From Fuerstiella sp. (GTDB lineage: Bacteria > Planctomycetota > Planctomycetia > Planctomycetales > Planctomycetaceae): a stretch of DNA of 64,000 nt. Position 1 is the first letter of the stretch, and each line of letters opens with the position of its first letter. Positions 45,874-55,457 of this stretch are shown in pieces. The notes below the pieces were generated by a model that worked only from the letters and a program-made list of their open reading frames with translations, had not been told where the DNA came from and did no database searches. The translations under genes were made by a program, and so were the position numbers. The DNA lies in assembly GCA_029245955.1 (NCBI GenBank), contig JAQWOH010000015.1, forward strand, positions 62,001 through 126,000. The letters are read 5' to 3'.

Positions 45874-46530
45874 CTAGGCCTCTGACTTTTCAATCGATAA
45901 CTCAGCCGGAACACGTTTCCCGTCAGTGGTTGCCGAAACACGCAGTTTCGTTTCATACTCTTTTACGCCTGGTCCCTGCAGTTGAACGTGAATCCGCGCC
46001 ACTCGACTGCGACCTGCCGGCAGATTCTCACCCGTCGTGAACGCTGCAATGATCACTCGGTTGTTGTTCATCGCCCTGGAATCGTAGTAGGGAGGGTCTG
46101 CAAAGGCAGCATGCTCACCTCCTTCAATGCCCACGATTTCAACGCCTGGTGTTTTACTGGCCAGCTCAACCTGATAGGCGGCAAGAGGCTGATTACCCGA
46201 ATCAACAAACACGTCGATGGCTTCAAACCGCATGGCATTCGCCTCGATCTGATTGGGGCCTTCCAGCTGAACAACAGACACTCCGGGAACTTTGTCACGC
46301 GGTGCGGCAGCAGATCGGGCATTTTCCGCCACTGCAGCAGCCTGCGTCCCGGATTCATGTTTATCGACCACAACATTCACCGTTTTCGATTCAACGACTG
46401 CCTCTTTTGCCTCATCCTGAGCACACACTATGGCCATCAGACACAGATCCAAAACAATCAGCACTGTCCACGCCAGCGGCACACGCCGCCGTCGCTCGCA
46501 GTTGCTTCGATTATCAAATGCAACGTTCAT
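45874..46530 (-). CDS. Secreted cohesin-like domain protein
   Basis: A 218-residue protein from the ATG at 46530, which has AAAGGCGA six bases upstream (an ATG at 46554 is less likely). A basic N-terminus and hydrophobic helix (VPLAWTVLIVLDLCLMAIVCA) form a signal or anchor. After an Ala-rich linker comes a beta-rich domain: RFEAIDVFVDSGNQPLAAYQVEL, VEIVGIEGGEHAAFADPPYYD, RVIIAAFTTGENLPAGRSRVARIHVQL. The pattern 'hhDVhVDxGxQPLAAYQhEL...hhxxxFxxG...RVARhxhQ' matches the strand order and signature positions of cohesin-type modules. Between the dockerin-like and VIT genes it may be a binding partner. The fold call is from pattern reading and is not certain. Confidence 0.6.
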   Translation of the reverse strand: MNVAFDNRSNCERRRRVPLAWTVLIVLDLCLMAIVCAQDEAKEAVVESKTVNVVVDKHESGTQAAAVAENARSAAAPRDKVPGVSVVQLEGPNQIEANAMRFEAIDVFVDSGNQPLAAYQVELASKTPGVEIVGIEGGEHAAFADPPYYDSRAMNNNRVIIAAFTTGENLPAGRSRVARIHVQLQGPGVKEYETKLRVSATTDGKRVPAELSIEKSEA

Positions 46531-46608
46531 TATTCGTCGCCTTTCGTTTTTCACAGCACAAGGGACATACTTAACGTCCCAATTGAAAGCCTCGGCATAC
46601 TGCCACGA

Positions 46609-47148
46609 TTACAACATCACTGCATTCATCGCGATCAGCTCTATATCCACATCATTCACCACACCGTCCCCGTTCTGATCCCCTGTCGCCAGGTCAGCAT
46701 CGGACTGACGAACTTGCCGAGCCAGCGCAAACGCATCCAGGATGTCGACGCTGCCATTCTGATCAAAATCTTCCTTTTGAAACGCAGTCGCCACTGACCT
46801 GGATGTACTCCGACCAGATTCCGACTGATCGTCGCTGGCTTCGTATTCCGTAACAGATCGAGCCGGCTGCGGCCGGAGCTCCCGGGCGTTCCACTGAGAC
46901 GACATCGCAATCAGTAATGCCGCGGCCAGGCTGCCGACCGACAACAGTCCCACCGACCATTTTCGCCGTACCGGCTGTACCTGCCTCATTGTCGCCGCAT
47001 TAAGCAGAACGGATCGGGCGTCGCGCAGAATGGCCTCATCCAACGTGTCCGGCACGGAAATTGGCACCGCAGACTGTTTGTGAAATTCGGCCACAACCTC
47101 TTGTGGTAATTGATCTTCCGGCAATTTTGACATGCTTGATTCCGACAT
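46609..47148 (-). CDS. Single-pass membrane protein with C-terminal dockerin-like EF-hand pair, possible anti-sigma factor
   Basis: A 179-residue protein. Residues 1-63 are polar and cytoplasmic in style (PEDQLPQEVVAEFHK, DEAILRDARSVLLNAA). A transmembrane helix lies at about 65-82 (SVGLLSVGSLAAALLIAM). The exported part ends in two dockerin-type calcium loops: DFDQNGSVDILDAFALAR (127-144) and GDQNGDGVVNDVDIELIAM (156-174). An N-terminal cytoplasmic segment and single helix next to a divergent ECF sigma gene is the layout of an anti-sigma factor, but no ZAS motif is visible. The dockerin-like tail could bind the neighbouring cohesin-like protein; both ideas are inference. Confidence 0.72.
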   Translation of the reverse strand: MSESSMSKLPEDQLPQEVVAEFHKQSAVPISVPDTLDEAILRDARSVLLNAATMRQVQPVRRKWSVGLLSVGSLAAALLIAMSSQWNARELRPQPARSVTEYEASDDQSESGRSTSRSVATAFQKEDFDQNGSVDILDAFALARQVRQSDADLATGDQNGDGVVNDVDIELIAMNAVML

Positions 47149-47607
47149 GTTTCGTAACCTCCGCTTCCTTCAGCCACTTACCCGCCTGATTCGTTCAATC
47201 AATTCTACAGAACAGTGGAACTCGCGACCGGACAGCTGGCACCACTTTGAAAGGCCCTGAAAACGTCCTCAGCGCATCCGACACCTGTCCCGAGGCCGAA
47301 TCGTCTGCTGACAAACTCGAAAACCGTGAAAAACAATTGAACGGTTGCTGCAGCTTCAGCACTCTCAATCTGCATGGTCACACCAATGCGGCCGTCATTG
47401 TGCTGAGCCTGATCGTTGTCAACATGACGTACGATTCGGTCAATGAAGAGGCTGTCAGCAACAATCAGTTCACACAAATCGGGAACTTCTCAGTAGTATG
47501 ATCGTCCAACCGGCACGACAGCAGTTCCAGAGCCCGGCAGCAATTGGCGGGCGATTTCCCGGCCGCACCCTGAGCCTGGTGGCCGGTGCCGCGTTTGGGG
47601 CACATGA
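47149..47607. other. Divergent intergenic region between dockerin-like gene and ECF sigma gene
   Basis: About 460 bases. Overlapping frames of 84-90 codons on both strands (47247-47501 plus, 47205-47477 minus) show no motif or ribosome binding site. It must contain promoters for both directions, possibly read by the adjacent sigma factor; no consensus can be defined from one copy. Confidence 0.4.
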
Positions 47608-48159
47608 ATGAGCAAGGAGTCAGACAAACAGACAGATCTTCAGCTAGTTGCCGCAATTAATCTCGGCGACCACGATGCGTTTGCAGTTCTGTATCATCGT
47701 TATAAAGACTGGGTGCTGGGCCTGGCGTTCCGCTTCACAGGTCATCACGACGATGCTCTGGATGTTCTGCAGGAGACATTTTCCTACCTGGTGAGAAAAT
47801 TTCCGGGCTTCGAACTGACTGCTCAGATGAAAACGTTTCTGTATCCCGCGGTACGGAACCTGTCGATTGCGTCACGAAAGAAACGACAACGATCCACGAG
47901 CCACAACAAAAACTTCGATCTTTTTCCCGCGGCTGATCCAGGTGACTCGCTGGAACGCGAGGATTTCGCTGTCATGCTGGCGGCTCTGTCGGATGCCCAT
48001 CGTGAAATTCTGCTGATGCGATTCGTCGATGACATGACTCAACCGGAAATTGCTGAAGCTCTGGAACTTCCGCTTGGCACGGTCAAGTCGCGACTGCATC
48101 ACGCCGTACAGGCAGTAAAAAAATCGCCGGCCGTCGCCGAATTAATCTCAAATGAGTAA
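47608..48159 (+). CDS. ECF-type RNA polymerase sigma factor
   Basis: A 183-residue sigma-70 family protein of the extracytoplasmic-function size class. Region 2 is seen in LQLVAAINLGDHDAFAVLYHRYKDWVLGLAFRFTGHHDDALDVLQETF, quoted here in parts: the DAFAVLYHRY helix and DVLQETFSYL. Region 4 is LSDAHREILLMRFVDDMTQPEIAEAL followed by LPLGTVKSRLHHAVQAVKK, the DNA-recognition helix. It is divergent from the membrane dockerin-like gene and lies about 70 bases upstream of the DUF1549/DUF1553 gene on the same strand. It may control one or both neighbours. Confidence 0.92.
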   Translation: MSKESDKQTDLQLVAAINLGDHDAFAVLYHRYKDWVLGLAFRFTGHHDDALDVLQETFSYLVRKFPGFELTAQMKTFLYPAVRNLSIASRKKRQRSTSHNKNFDLFPAADPGDSLEREDFAVMLAALSDAHREILLMRFVDDMTQPEIAEALELPLGTVKSRLHHAVQAVKKSPAVAELISNE

Positions 48160-48231
48160 TAGGTCTTTGCCTTCGAGTGTCCATTGCTTTCGCAGTGTAT
48201 TGCGTCGGCCCTTGCTGTTATGATGTGCAGC

Positions 48232-51200
48232 ATGTTCCGAACTCCCCTTCAACAGGTCATTTGCTTGCTGGCCGTGACGACTCTGATCGCTGATGTCGTG
48301 TACTCCGCTGACGTTGACTATGTTCGCGACATCAAGCCGATTCTGAGGGCCAAATGTTATTCCTGCCATGGAGCAATCAGGCAGGAGGCCAACCTGCGGC
48401 TCGATACCGTCGAGTTCATGCACATGGGCGGCGACTCCGGACCTGCACTAATGAACGGTGCTGAACTTCAAAGCGGTTTGCTGGTGCGAGTCACTGCAAC
48501 CGACGAATCAGAGCAGATGCCGCCCGAAGCCGAGCCGCTGTCAACAGAACAGATAAATCAAATCAGAACGTGGCTGGCAGGCGGAGCCACAGCTCCGGCC
48601 GACGAACAGCCGCAGCAGAATCCAAAGACACACTGGGCATTTCAGCCGCTGCAGAATGTCGTGCCGCCGGTCGGCGACCATCCTATTGATGCGTTTATTG
48701 ATCGCAGACTTGAAATCGTCGGACTTCGACGATCGCCACCTGCAGACCCCATCTCATTGATTCGACGTATGTTCATGGACCTGCACGGTCTGCCGCCAAC
48801 ACCACAGCAAATTGAGAACTGGACGCAGCGGATCTCACGCTCCGGACAAACAGCGGAGCAGAACAGCGGAGTGTCGGAAGCAGTGCGTCTATTGATTGCC
48901 CAATTACTGGACAGTCCCCGGTACGGTGAACGATGGGCTCAGCACTGGCTGGACGTCGTACGTTACGCAGACACTCATGGTTTCGAAGTCAACACACCGC
49001 GTCCCCACGCATGGCCTTACCGTGACTACGTCATTGATGCGTTCAATCAGGACAAATCGTACGATCGGTTCGTCTTTGAACAATTGGCCGGAGACACTGT
49101 CGGCGAAGACGCAGCTACGGGGTTCATGGTTGCCGCTGCGGCGCTGTTGCCTGGACAGATCGGGAAGGACGACGAATCCAAACGACTGGCTCGACAGGAC
49201 GAACTGGACGAAATTGTCGTGGGCACAACGGCCACTTTTCTTGGTGTGACGGTCGGTTGTGCTCGATGTCACGATCATAAATTCGATCCCATTCCTCAAT
49301 CAGATTATTACGCGATGCAGGCGTTCTTTGCCGGCGTCGACTATGGCGACCGCGAGATTCGCGGTGAGCAGTTTCAACGTCGAATGGCAAAGGCTGACGA
49401 ATTGCAGCCACAAATTTCCGGGCTCAGAAACCGTCTGAATGAGTTTGAGCCGAAGGCTTTCGCCGGGCGAACGATTATTATTGACGATGAGGATCTCGAT
49501 CGGGTAACACTGCTTAAGACGAAAAATGGCCACGGCACGAATCCGGACGGGGCCGCTCGCGGCTATCGAAACGACGTCGGCGATAAGTCACGCTACGGCA
49601 ATTTCAGCAGAGGCCGTTACACATGGTGGGACAACAAGTCGGGCGAAGACGTGTTCACCTGGAATCCCGGTTCCGAAGGTCGGTATCGGCTATGGATTTC
49701 GTGGGGTGTACACGGCAGCGGAGTGCACACGCGAGACGCTCGCTACGTGCTGGACAGCGACGGCGACCTTACGACAAAGAATGATCAGAAGCAGGTTGCA
49801 CTGGGAGACCAGTACTATTTTTCCGGTGTTGCTGAAGGCGAATCAGAACAGAAGCCACTGTGGAGCGGATTGTTTAATGCCGGAATTCATAACTTCACCC
49901 GTACGACACGTCTGATTCTTCGCGGTGGCGATACGGGAACAGGCATCACGGCAGATGTGATCATGATGCAGGAAGAGGTGGTCCCGTCGACACTGCTGCC
50001 TCGCCTGCGTTCTCCCGTCAATGCACTGAAAACTGTCGAACACTTCGAACCGGTCACTGCCCGCTTTGTCCGTTTTACATCCTTCGAGACAATCGACGAC
50101 GACAAACATGAGCCCTGCATCGACGAACTCGAAGTCTTCACCGCTGGTCACAACCCGGCCAATATCGCTCTGGCAGACAATGGCACAACGGCTTCTTCGT
50201 CGGGGAATTATTCGGATAGTGGTAAACATCAGTTGAAGCACATCAATGATGGAAACTACGGTAACAGCCACAGCTGGATCTCGAACGAACACGGCAGGGG
50301 GTGGGTTCAGCTGGGATTCTCGAAGGCTGAATCGATCGACCGCATCGAGTGGTCCCGCGACCGCGAAGGAAAGTTCAGTGATCGCCTGCCGCTCCGTTAT
50401 CGGATAGATACGTCTATGGATGGGCAAAGCTGGACTGCTGTTACACATTCGGCCGACCGCCTTCCTGTCGGCACGCCTCACGACACCATAACGTCATTGT
50501 TGCGCAACGGTTCATCAGCAGGTGCAGAAGATGTTTCGGCTCTGGCGGCTCAGTTGCAGCGACTTGAAAAGCAGGTGGCAAATTTTCGCAAGCCGCAGCT
50601 GGTATTTTCAGGAAAGTTCAGGGAACCTGATAAGACCTTTGTTCTGAACAGAGGTGATCCGGAACAGCCAACGGCGGAGATCATGCCACACGTGTTGACA
50701 TCACTCGGTTCAGTAAGTCTGCCACAGGATTCCGACGACGTACAACGCCGGGCGATACTGGGGAAGTGGATGACGTCGCCCGAAAATCCGCTGACAGCGC
50801 GAGTGATGGTGAACCGCATCTGGCAATATCATTTTGGTATCGGGCTGGTTGAGACGTCGAGTGATTTCGGCCTAAACGGTGTGGCTCCCAGTCACCCGGA
50901 ACTGCTTGACTGGCTGGCCCGCGAATTCATCTCAGGCGGCTGGTCACTGAAACAACTGCATCGCATCATCATGTCTTCAGCGACCTATCAGCAGGCGTCG
51001 TCGCGATCGGCCAAAGTCAGTAAAACGGATTTGCAGGCAGTGGATGCTGTGGCTGTGGATTCCAGCAACCGGCTGCTCTGGCATTTTCCCGGCCGCCGCC
51101 TGGAAGCCGAGGCGATCCGTGACTGCATGCTGCAGGTCAGCGGGCAGCTGAATCTTAAAACGGGAGGTCCGGGTTTCGACTTCTTCAAGACACGAGGCGG

Positions 51201-51606
51201 CCTGAGCGGATTCCCGCCCGTGGAAAAGTTCACGGCAAACGAAATGCGCCGAATGGTTTACGCTCATAAAATTCGCATGGAACCGGTGCCGATTTTCGGC
51301 GCGTTTGACTGCCCGGACGCCGGACTGCCGGCGCCGCGCCGCAGCCAGTCGACGACCGCGATTCAGGCATTAAACCTGTTCAACAGCTCATTCGTTATCG
51401 ATCAGGCTGAAGCGTTTGCGAAATCCGTGCAGGCCCAAGCCGGAGAATCAGTTGAAGATCAGACTGACCTCGCGTTCCGTCTGGCTTTCGGACGCCCCGT
51501 TTCCGAAGCGGAAAGAATTTCGGTTCGGGCAGTCGTCAATACTCACGGGCTGGCCACCGTGTGCCGAGTCCTGTTTAACAGCAGTGAGTTCCTCTTCATC
51601 CCGTAA
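48232..51606 (+). CDS. Planctomycete cytochrome C (PSCyt1)/DUF1549/DUF1553 protein with discoidin-like insert
   Basis: A 1124-residue exported protein; the start at 48232 gives the cleanest signal peptide ([20 protein letters not shown]), with ATGs at 48220 and 48223 as alternatives and no clear ribosome binding site for any. Right after it comes a haem-type motif CYSCHG (Cys42-His46) in the PSCyt1 domain. DUF1549 follows with [20 protein letters not shown] and the conserved [23 protein letters not shown]. The middle (about 440-770) is an insert including a discoidin/F5-8-type segment ([23 protein letters not shown]). DUF1553 closes the protein ([45 protein letters not shown]). The DUF1501 gene starts two bases after its stop, the standard planctomycete pair. 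Confidence 0.92.
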   Translation: MFRTPLQQVICLLAVTTLIADVVYSADVDYVRDIKPILRAKCYSCHGAIRQEANLRLDTVEFMHMGGDSGPALMNGAELQSGLLVRVTATDESEQMPPEAEPLSTEQINQIRTWLAGGATAPADEQPQQNPKTHWAFQPLQNVVPPVGDHPIDAFIDRRLEIVGLRRSPPADPISLIRRMFMDLHGLPPTPQQIENWTQRISRSGQTAEQNSGVSEAVRLLIAQLLDSPRYGERWAQHWLDVVRYADTHGFEVNTPRPHAWPYRDYVIDAFNQDKSYDRFVFEQLAGDTVGEDAATGFMVAAAALLPGQIGKDDESKRLARQDELDEIVVGTTATFLGVTVGCARCHDHKFDPIPQSDYYAMQAFFAGVDYGDREIRGEQFQRRMAKADELQPQISGLRNRLNEFEPKAFAGRTIIIDDEDLDRVTLLKTKNGHGTNPDGAARGYRNDVGDKSRYGNFSRGRYTWWDNKSGEDVFTWNPGSEGRYRLWISWGVHGSGVHTRDARYVLDSDGDLTTKNDQKQVALGDQYYFSGVAEGESEQKPLWSGLFNAGIHNFTRTTRLILRGGDTGTGITADVIMMQEEVVPSTLLPRLRSPVNALKTVEHFEPVTARFVRFTSFETIDDDKHEPCIDELEVFTAGHNPANIALADNGTTASSSGNYSDSGKHQLKHINDGNYGNSHSWISNEHGRGWVQLGFSKAESIDRIEWSRDREGKFSDRLPLRYRIDTSMDGQSWTAVTHSADRLPVGTPHDTITSLLRNGSSAGAEDVSALAAQLQRLEKQVANFRKPQLVFSGKFREPDKTFVLNRGDPEQPTAEIMPHVLTSLGSVSLPQDSDDVQRRAILGKWMTSPENPLTARVMVNRIWQYHFGIGLVETSSDFGLNGVAPSHPELLDWLAREFISGGWSLKQLHRIIMSSATYQQASSRSAKVSKTDLQAVDAVAVDSSNRLLWHFPGRRLEAEAIRDCMLQVSGQLNLKTGGPGFDFFKTRGGLSGFPPVEKFTANEMRRMVYAHKIRMEPVPIFGAFDCPDAGLPAPRRSQSTTAIQALNLFNSSFVIDQAEAFAKSVQAQAGESVEDQTDLAFRLAFGRPVSEAERISVRAVVNTHGLATVCRVLFNSSEFLFIP

Positions 51607-51608
51607 TT

Positions 51609-53069
51609 ATGACGAACATACCTTCACCTGTCGGACACCATCTGCTGCAGCGACGAGACCTTTTTGGCCAGACCGTGTCGGGACTTGCAGGAATCGCGCT
51701 GGCCAGTCTGCTGAGCGAGGATCAACTGCTCGCGAGCGACAGAGTACGCATCGACCCCGGCAGACCGCACGCACCACGCTGTGGCCATCGGGAGGCACAG
51801 GCAAAGAATGTCGTGGTTATTTTCTGCGCTGGTGCCTGCAGCCAGCTGGAAACGTATGACTACAAGCCAGAGCTGATCAAACGCGATGGGCAGCCTCTGG
51901 CAGGAGGGCCTGCGGTGACGTTTCAGGGGCCGGCGGGTAACCTGGCACGACCGCAATACGCCTTCCGTCCGCGTGGTGAATGCGGCAAGATGGTTTCCGA
52001 TATGATTCCGTATCTGGGGGGCATCGTCGATGACGTTTCTTTTGTTCATACACTGACGAGCAAGTCGAACACGCACGGTCCCGCCGAAAACTTTCTGTCA
52101 ACGGGCAATGTGCTGGATGGCTTTCCCAGTATTGGAGCTTGGGTGACCTATGCGCTGGGCACAGAGAATCAGGACCTTCCTGCATTTGTCTCGATACCGG
52201 ATCCGCGGGGCGTTCCGCAGGCCAGCGTCAACAACTGGGGCCCCGGCTTTCTTCCGGCCGTCTTCCAGGGCACTCCGTTCAGCAGCAGCCAGCCGATTCG
52301 GAATCTGATACCCCCCGACAGAATCGGAATAGACCAGGATGGTGCTGCCCGATCTCTACTGTCTGTGCTGAATGACGAGCACCTGAAACGAAACCCGGAC
52401 GACAGCAACCTTTCTGCTCGTATCGCCAGTTACGAACTGGCTGCCCGAATGCAGCTGTCTGTGCCACAGATCACCGACCTGTCGACGGAAACTGCCCACA
52501 CGCTGAAAACGTACGGAGCAGATTCAGCGAACGAAACGAAGGCCTCCTTCGCGAAGAATGCCATCCTGGCGCGACGACTGATCGAAAATGGCGTTCGCTT
52601 TGTGCAGTTGTTCAACGGGTCCTATGCCAGCGGTGGCCGTCTGAACTGGGACGGCCATTCTGATCTGCGCAATCAGTATGACATCCACGGAGAAATTCTA
52701 GACCAGCCAGCCGCTGCTCTGTTCAACGATCTGAAGCAGCGGGGACTGCTGGAAAACACACTGGTCGTGTGGTGTACGGAATTCGGGCGCATGCCGATGT
52801 TCCAGAAAGGGGCGAAGGGGCGAGACCACAACCCTCAGGGTTTCACGGCCTGGCTGGGTGGTGCAGGAGTCAAACGTGGCACCAGCTATGGACAAACCGA
52901 TGAACTGGGGTTCAAGGCGGTCGAAGATGTGTCGTCGATTCACGATCTGAACGCAACCATCCTGCACCTGCTGGGCCTTGACCACACTCGACTCACATAT
53001 CGTCACAACGGGTTCGATCGCCGCCTCACGGATGTGCACGGACATGTGCTGCGAGACATTCTGACGTAG
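51609..53069 (+). CDS. DUF1501 family secreted protein (partner of the preceding gene)
   Basis: A 486-residue protein with a twin-arginine-like N-terminus ([24 protein letters not shown]). Family blocks are [120 protein letters not shown] and [34 protein letters not shown]. It begins two bases after the DUF1549/DUF1553 stop, so they are co-transcribed and probably act together outside the cytoplasm. In the first blocks [13 protein letters not shown] replaces the more usual GGPSHIDTFDPKP pattern, which may reflect a different substrate or metal site. Confidence 0.92.
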   Translation: MTNIPSPVGHHLLQRRDLFGQTVSGLAGIALASLLSEDQLLASDRVRIDPGRPHAPRCGHREAQAKNVVVIFCAGACSQLETYDYKPELIKRDGQPLAGGPAVTFQGPAGNLARPQYAFRPRGECGKMVSDMIPYLGGIVDDVSFVHTLTSKSNTHGPAENFLSTGNVLDGFPSIGAWVTYALGTENQDLPAFVSIPDPRGVPQASVNNWGPGFLPAVFQGTPFSSSQPIRNLIPPDRIGIDQDGAARSLLSVLNDEHLKRNPDDSNLSARIASYELAARMQLSVPQITDLSTETAHTLKTYGADSANETKASFAKNAILARRLIENGVRFVQLFNGSYASGGRLNWDGHSDLRNQYDIHGEILDQPAAALFNDLKQRGLLENTLVVWCTEFGRMPMFQKGAKGRDHNPQGFTAWLGGAGVKRGTSYGQTDELGFKAVEDVSSIHDLNATILHLLGLDHTRLTYRHNGFDRRLTDVHGHVLRDILT

Positions 53070-53184
53070 TCGTCATGAATCCGAAAACGGCATCTGATTT
53101 TCGTCAGGTCAACGTCCGTTCCGCAACGGTGCCTGCCGGTGGCAGACAAGCTCATGATTGTTCACCGAACACCGAACTGGACCG

Positions 53185-54075
53185 TCAGGAGTCATCTGAC
53201 TTTGTATCACTGACAGTGGCAACCTGTTCAACGGAAATCCCGGCACCGTCGACAGTGGACTGTCGACGCCGTGCCTGTTCCAGCCGTCGGTCCCAGAATT
53301 CCAGGTAGTGGGCGTATGCCGGGTGGTCGTCAGCCTGCGATTCCAACATGTCACGCGTTTCAGTGACCAGTGCTTCTTCGTCTTCCAGACTCAGGCGGCC
53401 GATCAATACACGAGTGCGTAGAAAAACGAAATAGGTGTCCAGTACGTCACAGCGGCAGTAGTCGTTGATACGGTCGGCGTGTCCGTCGAAGTACAGATCC
53501 TGCACCTGAGAACCGTCAATGCCCGACTTTCCGGGTTTGTCAATCAGATTCGACACCAGATTCAGGCCGCCGTTGACTCGCATGGCGCTGAAGTTGGAAA
53601 AAAGATCCTGCAGGTCTATGTGGCGATCGATATTGTAGCGATTACGCGCCTGTTCGAACGACCGCGATTCCACGTTAAACCAGGCCGGCAGACTGATACC
53701 GTGTCGAAACGCGCCCAGTTCCAGCACCGGCATGTCATAGCCGCGACCGTTGAATGTGACGAACGTGGGACGGCCGTAATGTTCCCACCCCTGCCAGAAC
53801 TTTCGAGTGATCTGTTCCGGACGAAACAGCGGCGCGTCCAGAACGGTCAGATCCAGCAGCTGGTATCGTGCGGAAACTTTCGCGACAGCAACCGAAACAG
53901 GGACAACAAACGTGGGCGGAATGACGTCTCGCCCTGTCTGTTCCAGCAAATCTGCGCTGTAACGTTCAACTGCGTCTCGAGGCGGAAGGTCTTCGTCCGG
54001 ATATCGTACTCGTTGAATCAAATCGCCGTCACCGACGGCTTCCACGTCAAAGATCAGATACTCTACATCGCTCAT
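53185..54075 (-). CDS. Predicted PolB-like 3'-5' exonuclease (DEDD superfamily)
   Basis: A 296-residue cytoplasmic nuclease. The DEDD acidic residues are visible: [10 protein letters not shown] near the N-terminus (first Asp and Glu), [11 protein letters not shown] (second Asp) and [14 protein letters not shown] (last Asp). [14 protein letters not shown] spacing ([10 protein letters not shown]) and YNIDRHIDL match the predicted PolB-like exonuclease family (Pfam 10108 type) rather than DnaQ of polymerase III. It lacks any polymerase domain. A role in DNA repair or RNA/DNA end processing is likely. It is divergent from the MoxR gene; the short C-terminal tail is polar. Confidence 0.85.
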   Translation of the reverse strand: MSDVEYLIFDVEAVGDGDLIQRVRYPDEDLPPRDAVERYSADLLEQTGRDVIPPTFVVPVSVAVAKVSARYQLLDLTVLDAPLFRPEQITRKFWQGWEHYGRPTFVTFNGRGYDMPVLELGAFRHGISLPAWFNVESRSFEQARNRYNIDRHIDLQDLFSNFSAMRVNGGLNLVSNLIDKPGKSGIDGSQVQDLYFDGHADRINDYCRCDVLDTYFVFLRTRVLIGRLSLEDEEALVTETRDMLESQADDHPAYAHYLEFWDRRLEQARRRQSTVDGAGISVEQVATVSDTKSDDS

Positions 54076-54340
54076 GATGTGTTTCCGCGTTGCTTGTTAT
54101 GCGGCGTGGCCGCAGCAAAAAAAGACGAGCAACCTGCAGGGAATTATGGTGCCATTCCCGCAGACCGCTCAGCATAACTCAAAGACGACACGCATAAACG
54201 GATAAAACGAGAACACTGACTGCAGAATTCACGGCATCAGGACGTGAACCCGGTCGATCGACTCGCAATTTTCCGGAAATCACGCTTCAATGTGGCCCGT
54301 TTGCTCACCTGCTTATGCCCACCGGAGTCACACAAACAAA

Positions 54341-55429
54341 ATGACCGGCCATTCCGAACAGAGTACCAACGATTCAGAAAATGTCGCACCGGAACAGCTG
54401 GAAGAACAGGCAATCCGAGGGCTTACCGTTGCCTACCAGCGAATGCGCTCGGAAATCGGGAAAGTCATCATTGGACAGGACGAAGTCGTAGATGAACTGC
54501 TGATCGCCATGTTCTGCAAAGGTCATTGCCTGCTGGTGGGCGTTCCCGGACTGGCAAAGACGCTGTTGTGCAGCACGATCGCTTCCATTCTGCAACTGGC
54601 ATTTCGACGGATTCAGTTTACTCCGGACCTGATGCCGTCAGACATCACCGGTACGGACGTGCTGCAGGACGATCCCGAGACCGGCCGCAAGACGTTTCAA
54701 TTTATTCAGGGCCCCTTGTTCACGAACGTGTTACTGGCTGATGAAATTAACCGCACACCTCCGAAAACTCAGGCGGCACTGCTGGAAGCCATGCAGGAAC
54801 GTCACGTCACCGTTGGTTCGAGTACTTATCGTCTGTCGGAACCATTCTTCACGCTGGCCACTCAGAACCCGATTGAGCAGGAAGGTACGTACCCGCTGCC
54901 GGAAGCCCAACTCGACCGTTTCATGTTTAACGTTCTGGTACAGTACCCGACTTCCGCAGAAGAGTTGCGAATTCTGAAGCAGACGACCGGCAACGAAAAA
55001 CCGGATTTGACACCGGTGCTGACCGGCAAACAGATTCAGGCGTTGCAGGAAGTGGTTCGGCGAGTTCCATGTGCTGAATACAACTTTATCTATGCGCGAG
55101 ACCTCGTCCGTGCAACACGGCCCGGAGAAAACGAGGCGCCGCCGTTTGTTCGGGAACTCGTCAACTGGGGAGCCGGGCCACGCGCGGGGCAATACCTCAT
55201 CCTGGGGGCACGGGCCCGGGCGCTTCTGGAAGGTCGTTTTCATGTAACGACCGAAGACATCAAGTATGTTGCGAAACCCGTCCTGCGACACCGCATCATG
55301 ACCACGTTCCAGGCCGACAGTCAGGGAGTCACACCTGATGACATCATCGAACGTCTGTTGGAACACGTTCCTGTTGAGCTGCACGAACAGGCACGCAAAC
55401 GCACCGGCCGAACGGCTGTGACTGAGTGA
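54341..55429 (+). CDS. MoxR-family AAA+ ATPase
   Basis: A 362-residue ATPase from the ATG at 54341 (MTGHSEQSTND); an ATG at 54290 is upstream. Walker A is GVPGLAKT (67-74), Walker B is VLLADEINRTPPKTQAALLEAM, sensor 1 is FFTLATQNPIEQEGTYPLPEAQLDRFMF and the arginine-finger/sensor 2 region includes KYVAKPVLRHRI. MoxR ATPases act as chaperones that mature exported or metal-bearing complexes, normally beside DUF58 and vWA genes. Those partners are not adjacent here: the next gene is a convergent DUF1501 gene. The nearest vWA protein is the VIT/vWA lipoprotein about 9 kb away. Confidence 0.92.
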   Translation: MTGHSEQSTNDSENVAPEQLEEQAIRGLTVAYQRMRSEIGKVIIGQDEVVDELLIAMFCKGHCLLVGVPGLAKTLLCSTIASILQLAFRRIQFTPDLMPSDITGTDVLQDDPETGRKTFQFIQGPLFTNVLLADEINRTPPKTQAALLEAMQERHVTVGSSTYRLSEPFFTLATQNPIEQEGTYPLPEAQLDRFMFNVLVQYPTSAEELRILKQTTGNEKPDLTPVLTGKQIQALQEVVRRVPCAEYNFIYARDLVRATRPGENEAPPFVRELVNWGAGPRAGQYLILGARARALLEGRFHVTTEDIKYVAKPVLRHRIMTTFQADSQGVTPDDIIERLLEHVPVELHEQARKRTGRTAVTE

Positions 55430-55457
55430 GCGTGGGCCGGGCCGGGCACATAGTGCG

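Noticed and set aside
47205..47501. Opposed 84-90 codon frames between the dockerin-like gene and the sigma factor
   Set aside because: Mutually overlapping, no motif, no ribosome binding site.
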